A DNA stretch of 7,894 nt from an uncultured Lachnospiraceae bacterium (GCA_902783735.1 CACZSE010000157.1:1-7894); one strand, 5' to 3'. Counted from the stretch's first letter, positions 1-5,871 are shown. Notes: generated from the sequence alone by a model not told the origin. Translations and numbers: made by a program.

Positions 1-71
1 GTATTGAGGCCGGCATTCGCTCCCAACAAACCCGTATATGCTATATTTAATCCAAAAAATTGAGAAGGCAT
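1..71 (-). CDS. flgK: Second FlgK-like flagellar hook-associated protein (partial, N-terminus only)
   Basis: Only the first 23 codons are in the window; the gene runs off the left edge. The visible peptide begins MPSQFFGLNIAYTGLLGANA and continues GLN. This is the conserved amphipathic N-terminal helix of FlgK/FlgE-type axial flagellar proteins, with the typical FFGLxIAxxGL.A..A.LN pattern. Such helices form the D0 coiled-coil core and carry the type III export information. The ATG at 69-71 is preceded by a strong Shine-Dalgarno AAAGGAG (complement of 78-84) at a good distance, which fixes the start. It lies downstream of a complete flgK on the same strand, separated by 215 bases holding a large inverted repeat, and is probably a distant paralogue rather than FlgL, whose N-terminus usually reads MRVTxxM. 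The identification rests on a very short peptide, so FlgK against another axial protein is probable but not certain. Confidence 0.72.
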   Translation of the reverse strand, partial: MPSQFFGLNIAYTGLLGANAGLN

Positions 72-77
72 ATGGTT

Positions 78-84
78 CTCCTTT
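78..84 (-). promoter_or_regulatory. Ribosome binding site of the second flgK-like gene
   Basis: The minus strand reads AAAGGAG six bases before the ATG at 69-71. It shows that translation of the partial gene starts here, although the gene is cut by the window edge. Confidence 0.75.
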
Positions 85-100
85 CCCGAAAGTTATATGC

Positions 101-265
101 GTTTAACCCTGAAAGCAGGTCTGAACCTCTTCAGCATGAGACTTTGCATCTCGGTGAAGACCGTAGAGGGCGCCGGCACTTAACGAGCACTTTGTGCGAG
201 TTTAGTACCGCTGCGTCCGACCCAGCGAAAGCGGGTCTGAACCGACATGCAAAGTCTCATGCCGA
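101..265. repeat. Large nested inverted-repeat element between two flgK genes
   Basis: The outer arms 134-155 and 241-262 are reverse complements over 22 bases with one mismatch (150 against 246), and TC/GA continues the pairing beyond an A.C mismatch. Inside, 168-173 pairs with 213-218. Positions 175-209 fold into a 35-base hairpin (GGCACTTAA against TTTAGTACC, then GCAC-TTT-GTGC). Positions 219-237 form GACCC-A-GC/GCGGGTC closed by GAAA. The alternative pairing 158-162 with 234-238 competes with the last hairpin. A 17-base segment at 111-127 recurs at 227-243 with one difference. The element fills most of the gap between flgK stop and the next Shine-Dalgarno. No T-run follows it on either strand, so it is not a standard terminator. 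It could be a structured RNA, a palindromic mobile or REP-like element, or an mRNA-stability structure between cistrons. I could not assign it to a known family. Confidence 0.8.
175..209. repeat. Inner imperfect palindrome (35 bases)
   Basis: Positions 175-183 pair with 201-209, 184 pairs with 200, and 187-190 pairs with 194-197 around a three-base TTT loop. The mismatches are 177/207, 181/203 and the adjacent 185/199 and 186/198. Read on the plus strand, the last two form a symmetric tandem G.A motif (CGAG opposite CGAG). It sits at the centre of the larger inverted repeat. Confidence 0.75.
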
Positions 266-286
266 TACGTTCACCCGATATCGCGG

Positions 287-1954
287 TTATGCACCGAGTG
301 TCGTAACAATGTGTTCGAGCATCTCGTCGACCACGTTGATGTATCGTGAAGCTGCGTTGTAAGCATTTTGGAACTTGATCATGTGCGACAGTTCTTCGTC
401 GGTGGAAACGCCAATGATCTGCTCTCTGGCATTTTCGGTGGCGATAACTGTCTGTTCCTGATTCTTTAAGATGGATTCGTAGAGGAAGCCGGAATTGGCA
501 ACCTGGCTGACCAGGTCGGAATAGTAATCCACGAAGCTGCTCTTCTTTTTGATGTTGATGTTAAGAACGTTATCCTCTTCCGTGAATTCCGCCTTCATCT
601 TTTCCATCGTTACAAAATCTACGCTGCCGTCGGGAAGAACAAATCCCATCCTCGTCGGTTGCTGGAGCAGATCCATGTTGATCTGCATATTGTTGGTGCT
701 GTATTGAGTCTCGTATACATCCGGATCTTCGGGGATGTAGGCTCCCGCAGCGTTATAACCGTCTGTAGCTATCTTCTGGAAAACCTGGATGGGATTTCCT
801 TTCGGATCTCTCATGTAGGTTGAGTTGGGATTGATCGCTGTTGCTCTTGCAGCGGCATCGCTTAAAACACTGTTGATGGTCGTCGCAACATTGTGCATCA
901 GCTGGTCAAACTCCGACATGATGTTAACGCAAAGAGACTGGGAAACTGAATTGGTATATCTTGAAGCATCCAGATCCACATATGTTCCTTTATGATCGCC
1001 TCTTGCAAGTAAAGTAGATTTTAATTTGCCTATATCTGTATCTATATCTGTAGAAATAAGTCTTTCAAGATCAAAGACTGCCGCCTTTTTGGCTTCATCT
1101 ACCGTATAGTATCTTGTTCCGAATGTATCCAGATCATATTTTGCATTCTTTTCCCAGAATACATAGGAAAAACCGGAATCGGGATCGGTCTTTGTCATGA
1201 TCTTGTATGCATGATCACCTCTTACAAGGTCCTCGCCCTCAAGCTGTACCCAAACGGTCGAGTCCTTATCTTCGGAGTATGATATGGTCGCAAGCTTGCT
1301 GAGCTCATCCAAAAGGTGGTTTCTCTCATCACGAAGGTCATTTGCTTCTTCGAAGCCGCCGCCTTCGATATATCTGATCTGGTCGTTTAAACTCTTTATC
1401 CTGTCAGCGTAATTATTTACGTTATATACAAGTTCATTTACCGTTCCGTTAAGGCTCTTCTGATAAGACTCGAGTCCGTCATAGACTGACTGTCCTCTTG
1501 CCAGAAACTCTGAACACTTTTCTATAAACAGTCCCTGTGTAACGGCACTTGAAGGATCCTTTGCCATCTCCTGAACCGATACCCAGAGATCATTTATGGC
1601 TTCATGGAATGACTGACCGTTCATCTCATCCAAAAGGTTCTGAATCTCATCCAAAACGTCTACGCTTGTTTCGTAAAATCCCTGTCTTCCTGCTTCGGTC
1701 CTGTAAGTAGTGTCTAAGAAAACATCACGCACCTGACGGGTTTTTGCATAAACAACACCAAGTCCGACCTGCTGATCGGACACACCCTGTCTGTTATTCG
1801 CTATTGTATTGTATACATTGGTGGCCTGCATGACCTGCTGGCGTACGTAGCCAACATTCTCTGCATTAGATACGTTATGTGCTGTTGTATTAAGTGCGTT
1901 CTGGCTTGTCTGAAGTCCTGACACGCCGACGTATAAACTACCCATTATAGACAT
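287..1954 (-). CDS. flgK: Flagellar hook-associated protein 1 (FlgK)
   Basis: FlgK (HAP1) forms the first junction ring between hook and filament after export through the flagellar type III system. The 555-residue protein has the hallmark ends. The N-terminus MGSLYVGVSGLQTSQNALNT is followed by AHNVSNAENVGYVRQQ (about 4-40), the flagellar rod/FlgK D0 domain. The C-terminus, about 510-555, contains STDEELSHMIKFQNAYNAAS and ends in a VVDEMLEHIV helix. This pairs with the N-terminal helix in the coiled-coil core. The middle, about 180-480, holds coiled-coil D1 segments (SEFDQLMHNVATTINSVLSD) and a variable outer domain. Length is within the usual FlgK range. The first ATG is chosen because GAGGTG (complement of 1960-1965) sits 5 bases upstream; a second ATG three codons in is possible. 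It follows flgN by 58 bases and is cotranscribed from the sigma-28 promoter before flgM. A second FlgK-like gene follows. Confidence 0.95.
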   Translation of the reverse strand: MSIMGSLYVGVSGLQTSQNALNTTAHNVSNAENVGYVRQQVMQATNVYNTIANNRQGVSDQQVGLGVVYAKTRQVRDVFLDTTYRTEAGRQGFYETSVDVLDEIQNLLDEMNGQSFHEAINDLWVSVQEMAKDPSSAVTQGLFIEKCSEFLARGQSVYDGLESYQKSLNGTVNELVYNVNNYADRIKSLNDQIRYIEGGGFEEANDLRDERNHLLDELSKLATISYSEDKDSTVWVQLEGEDLVRGDHAYKIMTKTDPDSGFSYVFWEKNAKYDLDTFGTRYYTVDEAKKAAVFDLERLISTDIDTDIGKLKSTLLARGDHKGTYVDLDASRYTNSVSQSLCVNIMSEFDQLMHNVATTINSVLSDAAARATAINPNSTYMRDPKGNPIQVFQKIATDGYNAAGAYIPEDPDVYETQYSTNNMQINMDLLQQPTRMGFVLPDGSVDFVTMEKMKAEFTEEDNVLNINIKKKSSFVDYYSDLVSQVANSGFLYESILKNQEQTVIATENAREQIIGVSTDEELSHMIKFQNAYNAASRYINVVDEMLEHIVTTLGA

Positions 1955-1979
1955 AGGAACACCTCACGGACTGTTCGCC

Positions 1980-2014
1980 GATATCCATATACGAATATTT
2001 TCGTATATCCTATC
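1980..2014 (-). other. AT-rich hairpin between flgN and flgK
   Basis: Positions 1987-1995 (ATATACGAA) and 2000-2008 (TTCGTATAT) form a perfect 9-base-pair stem with a four-base loop. GATA (1980-1983) can pair with TATC (2011-2014) beyond a small internal loop. In the mRNA the structure starts at the flgN stop codon and ends some 15 bases before the flgK Shine-Dalgarno. There is no following T-run, so it is more likely an RNA stability, processing or translation-control structure than a terminator. Confidence 0.6.
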
Positions 2015-2531
2015 AGCTCTTACTATCAAAATGACCGCTGTTCACTCCCATGACATCTCCTGACGCATATGCGTTCTTTGTATAATTGGCTGTCTCGGGA
2101 GCCGCTTTCATGGCCTGTATCACATTCATATCAAACTGTACAAGTTCAAGTGAGCTTTCGATCAACTGTTTATTCTGTTCATTAGACCTTCTCATCTGCC
2201 TGATCGTATCCGAAAGCTTATCATGGATAATTGCAAGCTGTTTTTGCTCCTGGGGCCTTGTACTGAGCATGGTGATAAGATCACCAAGTTTAAGTGTGGT
2301 AACATCCCTGTTAACAACATTGGCTATATCCTTCATGCACTCCTCGCGTTTCTTTTCGATATTTGCGAGTTTAGAAAGTATAACCTGTTCCTCATCCGTG
2401 ATCAAAGCTAGTGCTTCTAAGTCAGCGCTGACGATAACCGGTGTTTTCTTCAGAGACAGATCAAGGAGTCTTTCATACTGCTCAGACTCCTGTCCCAAAG
2501 TATTTATAAGTTCTTCCATTAAACTTGCCAC
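2013..2531 (-). CDS. flgN: Flagellar export chaperone FlgN
   Basis: FlgN is a small cytoplasmic coiled-coil chaperone that binds the C-terminal helices of FlgK and FlgL and carries them to the FlhA export gate. This 172-residue protein is almost wholly helical and highly charged, starting MASLMEELINTLGQESEQYE. Leucine heptads run through LLDLSLKKTPVIVSADLEAL (about 22-41) and the EEQVILSKLANIEKKREE stretch. A segment around 92-125 (RPQEQKQLAIIHDKLSDTIR and on) leads into QLIESSLELVQFDMNVIQ, a pattern typical of Firmicute FlgN (YvyG). The tail from about 143 is polar and probably disordered. The start is GTG: AAGGGG (complement of 2540-2545) lies 8 bases upstream, whereas the next ATG four codons in would be 20 bases away. 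Sequence identity within FlgN is low, so the call rests on both the sequence pattern and the position between flgM and flgK. Confidence 0.9.
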   Translation of the reverse strand: MASLMEELINTLGQESEQYERLLDLSLKKTPVIVSADLEALALITDEEQVILSKLANIEKKREECMKDIANVVNRDVTTLKLGDLITMLSTRPQEQKQLAIIHDKLSDTIRQMRRSNEQNKQLIESSLELVQFDMNVIQAMKAAPETANYTKNAYASGDVMGVNSGHFDSKS

Positions 2532-2539
2532 CGGTTTAT

Positions 2540-2545
2540 CCCCTT
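2540..2545 (-). promoter_or_regulatory. Ribosome binding site selecting the GTG start of flgN
   Basis: The minus strand reads AAGGGG eight bases before GTG at 2529-2531. The downstream in-frame ATG (2517-2519) would be 20 bases from it, so the GTG is the better start. Confidence 0.6.
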
Positions 2546-2567
2546 TTCTGTTGCAGCCAAATAGCTG

Positions 2568-2846
2568 TTATACTGCGCTTCCCATTTGTGCAAAAAGTTT
2601 TTCTGCTAAGCTGTCACTGTCAACGCTGTAAGTGCCTGCGTCAATCTTACTCTTGATATCTCCCACAAGTTCCTCTCGAACATCCTTTGATGCGGCTACT
2701 GCCTGCCTTGCTGTTCTTAAGTCCTTTCCAATGCTGGAGATCTGCAGTTGATCAGAGAAGCTCTTTGTTGCTTCGGTCTTCACCTGTTTGTTTTTGTTAC
2801 CCAGGTTGTACATGCTCTGTATCTGGGCAAATGCATCTACACGCAT
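2568..2846 (-). CDS. flgM: Anti-sigma-28 factor FlgM
   Basis: FlgM binds the flagellar sigma factor (SigD/FliA) and holds it inactive until the hook-basal body is finished. Late genes are then released, in many bacteria by export of FlgM. The 92-residue protein starts MRVDAFAQIQSMYN, has a flexible polar N-terminal half, and ends with the conserved sigma-binding helices. These are the DVREELVGDIKSKIDAGTYS stretch (about 56-75) and DSDSLAEKLFAQMG (about 77-90). The motif V.. (I/L)K..I..G.Y.VD...LA.K is the FlgM signature. Length is normal. The ATG at 2844-2846 has a strong CAGGAGGAG Shine-Dalgarno (complement of 2852-2860). It is the first gene of the operon, directly behind a sigma-28 promoter, so its product should damp its own expression. 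The order flgM-flgN-flgK matches that of Bacillus and clostridia. Confidence 0.95.
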   Translation of the reverse strand: MRVDAFAQIQSMYNLGNKNKQVKTEATKSFSDQLQISSIGKDLRTARQAVAASKDVREELVGDIKSKIDAGTYSVDSDSLAEKLFAQMGSAV

Positions 2847-2895
2847 ATTCGCTCCTCCTGTAAAAATAGTGTTGAAACTTTTCGCTTCATAATGT

Positions 2896-2922
2896 TTATC
2901 GGTCTTTTGCCTGATAACTTTA
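2896..2922 (-). promoter_or_regulatory. Sigma-28 (SigD/FliA) promoter for flgM-flgN-flgK
   Basis: On the minus strand TAAAGTT (complement of 2916-2922) is followed, with exactly 15 bases after TAAA, by ACCGATAA (complement of 2896-2903). The established sigma-28 consensus is TAAA-N15-GCCGATAA, so only the first base of the -10 element differs. Transcription should start near 2888-2890, giving a leader of about 43 bases before the flgM ATG. The position directly ahead of the anti-sigma gene fits late-class flagellar control. An A-rich run lies upstream (about 2925-2960 on the complement) and could act as an UP-like element. Confidence 0.9.
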
Positions 2923-2961
2923 ACAAAATTTTTGTTTTCTTCTCTTTTTTATTTTTTTACA

Positions 2962-2997
2962 CAATAAAAGAGCCGCTTTACGCAAGCTCTCTTATTG
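2962..2997 (-). terminator. Terminator hairpin overlapping the 3' end of the enzyme I gene
   Basis: Positions 2986-2997 and 2962-2973 form a 12-base-pair stem. In the minus-strand RNA one of the pairs is a G.U wobble. The loop is 12 bases. The GAGAGC/GCUCU core is followed by UUUUAUU, which serves both as distal stem and U-tract. The first arm lies inside the last codons of the upstream gene and the stop codon is in the loop. It separates that gene from the sigma-28 promoter. The sequence after the hairpin is A-rich rather than T-rich, so termination may be incomplete. Confidence 0.6.
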
Positions 2998-4636
2998 CTT
3001 CTCTTACAACAAGTATGCTGGTCGGAGTAACCGATATGTCATCGATGCCATACTCCACAAGTTTTTTAACGATATCCGTATCCGATGCCATCTCACCGCA
3101 TATTCCCACACTGCAGTTGTTTGCATGAGCATTGTCGATGGTCATCTTTATCTGTCTCAATATCGCCTCATGATGAGGATTGTAATATTTTTGCAGTCTG
3201 TTGTTGGTTCTGTCTACAGCCAGTGTATATTGTGAAAGATCGTTGGTTCCTATAGAAAAGAAATCCACTTCTTTGGCAAGCAGATCGCTTATGAGTGCCG
3301 CTGCCGGAGTCTCTATCATGATACCGATCTTACAATCCTTATAAGGATAGCCTTCTTCACTGAGGCCTTTCTTAACTTTTTCAATGATCTCTTTTATGGC
3401 TTTTACTTCATCTACAGAAGTGATCATGGGAAACATGATCGATATGTTTCCGAAATAGCTGGCCCTGTAAATAGCCCTGAGCTGAGTTTCAAACATATCT
3501 CTTAAGTCCAAAGATATCCTTATGCCTCTGTAACCAAGGGCAGGATTTTCTTCTTCACCGACCTGTATATAGCTGACCTGTTTGTCGGCGCCGATATCCG
3601 CAGTACGGATAATGAGACGCTTTCCGCCGAGACTCTCGGCAATCCTCCGATACATCTTGAACTGCTCTTCTTCGCTCGGTGCTTCCTCTCTTTCCATAAA
3701 AAGATATTCGGATCTGTAGAGCCCTGCGCCCTCCGCATCATTCATGAGTGCGGTTGCCACATCTCTTTCATTGTTTATATTGGCATAAAGCTTTATCTCT
3801 TTGCCCGATCTTGTCACTGTCTTTTTTCCTTTCAGGACATTTAACAGTTCCCTGTTCTTCTTTTCTTTTTCTATACGTTTCTTATATATTTCTGTCTCTT
3901 CGGGTGTAGGTTCCACCAAAAATCTTCCGCTGTAACCGTCAAGTATGGCCATCTTGCCCTCAAGCTGGGGAGCTACGGTCTCGCTTAATGAAATATTTCC
4001 ATCCCTGTCTACATAACCGTAAACATCAACTCCGATAAGCGCCGGAATGTCCAGGCTCCTTGAGAGTATGGCCGTGTGAGAGTTGCTGCTTGTCTCACTT
4101 ACCACAAACCCCACTATGTTGGTCTTATCAAGCCTTACTATCTGGGCCGGAGTCAGATCTTCGGCAATGAGTATGACAGGTTCTTTAAATTCTCTGCTGA
4201 CAGAGGTTCCTTTTGAAAGAATCTCGATGACCTTGTTATAGACCTCTCTGATATCCTTTGCCCTGTCTTTAATATATTCATCATCCAACTTTGAGAGCAT
4301 GGACGAAAAGTTATCGATCGTGACTGCGACCCCGTATTCGGCATTTACGCCCTGTGAGCGGATGATATTGATAACGGACTCTATATAGTCCATATCTTCA
4401 AGCAATACAATATCAGCCTTAAAGATAGCAGCATTGTTACTGCCTACTTCCTTAAGTGCTTTATTGTATAATATCTCATATTCTTCTTTGGCTTTGGCGA
4501 TCGCAGACATGAATCTGTCGATCTGCTCCTGCGCGTCTTTGCATCTGCGTCTTACGACTTTAGTTTCGCTTTTGTCGTAGATGGCTATTCTTCCCATGGA
4601 ATAGCCCGAGCACACGCTTTTACCTCTTAATTCCAT
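2978..4636 (-). CDS. ptsP: Phosphoenolpyruvate-protein phosphotransferase (PTS enzyme I)
   Basis: Enzyme I takes phosphate from phosphoenolpyruvate onto a histidine and passes it to HPr, starting the sugar phosphotransferase cascade in the cytoplasm. The 552 residues show the full family layout. There is an N-terminal HPr-interacting helical domain (about 25-145). A swivelling phosphohistidine domain has the active His187 in SNSHTAILSRSLDIPALIG. The C-terminal PEP-binding barrel carries GLYRSEYLFM (305-314), RTADIGADK (344-352), NPALGYRGIR (364-373), GIMIETPAAAL (438-448), SIGTNDLSQYTLAVDR (461-476) and the catalytic Cys513 in GICGEMASD. The residues before the histidine (SETSSNSH) differ from the usual GGxTSH. 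AAGGA lies 8 bases before the ATG. It follows the carboxypeptidase by 67 bases and ends in a hairpin terminator. No HPr gene is present in the window. The symbol ptsI would serve equally. Confidence 0.95.
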   Translation of the reverse strand: MELRGKSVCSGYSMGRIAIYDKSETKVVRRRCKDAQEQIDRFMSAIAKAKEEYEILYNKALKEVGSNNAAIFKADIVLLEDMDYIESVINIIRSQGVNAEYGVAVTIDNFSSMLSKLDDEYIKDRAKDIREVYNKVIEILSKGTSVSREFKEPVILIAEDLTPAQIVRLDKTNIVGFVVSETSSNSHTAILSRSLDIPALIGVDVYGYVDRDGNISLSETVAPQLEGKMAILDGYSGRFLVEPTPEETEIYKKRIEKEKKNRELLNVLKGKKTVTRSGKEIKLYANINNERDVATALMNDAEGAGLYRSEYLFMEREEAPSEEEQFKMYRRIAESLGGKRLIIRTADIGADKQVSYIQVGEEENPALGYRGIRISLDLRDMFETQLRAIYRASYFGNISIMFPMITSVDEVKAIKEIIEKVKKGLSEEGYPYKDCKIGIMIETPAAALISDLLAKEVDFFSIGTNDLSQYTLAVDRTNNRLQKYYNPHHEAILRQIKMTIDNAHANNCSVGICGEMASDTDIVKKLVEYGIDDISVTPTSILVVREAIRELA

Positions 4637-4657
4637 TCGCTTATTCCTTCTGCCACA

Positions 4658-4681
4658 GATCGCGTTATGATCACTGCGATC
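4658..4681. repeat. Short inverted repeat in the carboxypeptidase-enzyme I gap
   Basis: GATCGC (4658-4663) and GCGATC (4676-4681) are perfect reverse complements around 12 bases. An alternative stem forms within and beyond them (TGATC at 4668-4672 with GATCA at 4678-4682). The two folds are mutually exclusive. There is no T-run, so it is not a terminator. It lies about 20 bases before the enzyme I start codon and could influence translation or bind a regulator. Confidence 0.35.
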
Positions 4682-4703
4682 ACATGTCAGTTCACTTCAT
4701 TGC

Positions 4704-5855
4704 CTACTGCACATATTTCTCATAAAGAGCAACGTGATCAAATATGGCTCTCCATGCACTGTGTGCATTACCGGTAGCACAGATATATACTGTACCGTCA
4801 TCTCCAACGGTATAGCTTACGGCACAGTTTCCCGACTGTACCACATAGCCCGTTTTTGCACCCATCACTTCCGTTTTGGAGTATTTATCTTCTATTCTTC
4901 GCATGAACCAGTTAGAAAGCTCCAAGCCTTCCGGATGCTGTTCTGTAGGTGTTGTAACATGCAGGTGCTCATGCAGAACTTCCCTGCATATGTCATTTTC
5001 CACAGCCGCCTTCATGATCATTGATATATCATATAAAGTAGTATAATGATCGTCTCCGAAAAGTCCCGCGGAATTCGTAAAATGTGTTCCGCTAAGGCCA
5101 AGTTCTGCAGCCTTATCATTCATCATCCCGATGAATTCTTCCTCACTTCCGGCAACAAACCTTTCAAGAGCATGGCAGCACTCTCCGCCGGAAGGCATGA
5201 TCGCGCCGTACAAAATGTCCTTTATGGGAACCGTCTCTCCGGCTTCAAAACCGGCACAGCTAAGATCATGGACATACGCAAAATCAGTATCTTCAAGTGT
5301 AACTGTAAATTTCTCGTTAAGATCCGTGATATGCTCACATGCGACCAGAGCAGTCATGACCTTGGTCATTGATGCGGGATTCATCCTGTCGTTTCCGTTC
5401 CTGGTCACAAGAACCTTTCCTGTGGTCGCATTTATCAAAGATGCATACTGGCTCTGTACCTCTTCCTCGGTAATACTCACATCGGCAGAAGATGCATCAA
5501 CTTTATATCCTTCAAAAAGATCGGGACGTTCCACGGTAACAGGGAGCATGTTTTTTATTTCGGGTTCGGGCTCCGGTGTGACTTCAACAACCTCCGCCTG
5601 CTGAACGATCTCCTGCTCAAGTGAAAGAGACTCTTCCTGTTCGCGGACTTCATGTCTGTCAACCAATGATCTTACGCCCCAGACAATGGCTCCTATCAGT
5701 ACAACGATGGCAATGAGCCCTGTAATAACAAGAGGCAGCAACTTTTTTAGCATGGCACGAGCTGCCGCCTGACGTCTTTTCTCTTCCTTCATGCGCTCAC
5801 GTCTGGCCAGACGCTGCGCTTCATACGAAGTTTCTTCTATATTGCTACGATCCAT
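4704..5855 (-). CDS. Membrane-anchored D-alanyl-D-alanine carboxypeptidase-like protein (PBP5/peptidase S11 family)
   Basis: Members of this family remove the terminal D-alanine from peptidoglycan stem peptides outside the membrane. The 383-residue protein has a basic cytoplasmic tail (about 1-38, rich in Arg, Lys and Glu) and one membrane segment (about 39-61). An acidic Glu/Pro-rich linker (about 70-100) and the catalytic domain (about 130-383) follow. The nucleophile motif is Ser162-Met-Thr-Lys165 in NPASMTKVMTAL, and KTG is at 334-336 in MGAKTGYVVQSGN. The middle motif, normally SxN, reads SGG (222-224, MPSGGECCHAL), so its asparagine is missing. The C-terminal beta domain of PBP5 is also absent. 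The long anchor tail suggests a type II membrane protein rather than a cleaved secreted one. AGGGG lies 10 bases upstream of the ATG. The gene sits 16 bases after the oxidoreductase gene and is almost certainly cotranscribed with it. Activity as carboxypeptidase is inferred from family. Confidence 0.88.
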   Translation of the reverse strand: MDRSNIEETSYEAQRLARRERMKEEKRRQAAARAMLKKLLPLVITGLIAIVVLIGAIVWGVRSLVDRHEVREQEESLSLEQEIVQQAEVVEVTPEPEPEIKNMLPVTVERPDLFEGYKVDASSADVSITEEEVQSQYASLINATTGKVLVTRNGNDRMNPASMTKVMTALVACEHITDLNEKFTVTLEDTDFAYVHDLSCAGFEAGETVPIKDILYGAIMPSGGECCHALERFVAGSEEEFIGMMNDKAAELGLSGTHFTNSAGLFGDDHYTTLYDISMIMKAAVENDICREVLHEHLHVTTPTEQHPEGLELSNWFMRRIEDKYSKTEVMGAKTGYVVQSGNCAVSYTVGDDGTVYICATGNAHSAWRAIFDHVALYEKYVQ

Positions 5856-5871
5856 AAGTTGTTAACCCCTG

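Noticed and set aside
92..120. Sigma-A promoter for the second flgK-like gene (TATAAC on the minus strand, complement of 92-97)
   Set aside because: The hexamer at the proper distance reads ACCTGC, which is not a -35 box. Read-through from the flgM promoter is sufficient.
101..265. Cyclic-di-GMP (GEMM) or other known riboswitch in the flgK-flgK gap
   Set aside because: A short GGACGCA-like string on the minus strand is suggestive, but the conserved GEMM core and tetraloop-receptor arrangement are not present.
60..362. Plus-strand reading frame of 100 codons overlapping the inverted repeat
   Set aside because: It runs across the folded element and into the antisense of the flgK 3' end. The peptide has no recognisable domain, and no ribosome binding site was identified.
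1977..1984. Sigma-28 -10-like GCCGATAT on the plus strand
   Set aside because: No TAAA lies 15 bases upstream and no plus-strand gene follows.
2086..2631. Plus-strand reading frame of 181 codons opposite flgN and flgM
   Set aside because: It is antisense to two well-supported genes. Its Ser/Leu/Cys-rich composition is typical of the complement of helical charged proteins.
4664..4690. Promoter in the gap before enzyme I (CTGACA with CATAAC on the minus strand)
   Set aside because: The spacer is only 15 bases and the -10 matches poorly, so cotranscription with the upstream gene is equally likely.
5131..5604. Plus-strand reading frame opposite the carboxypeptidase gene
   Set aside because: It is the complement of a clear peptidase domain, has no family signature, and breaks the all-minus layout.
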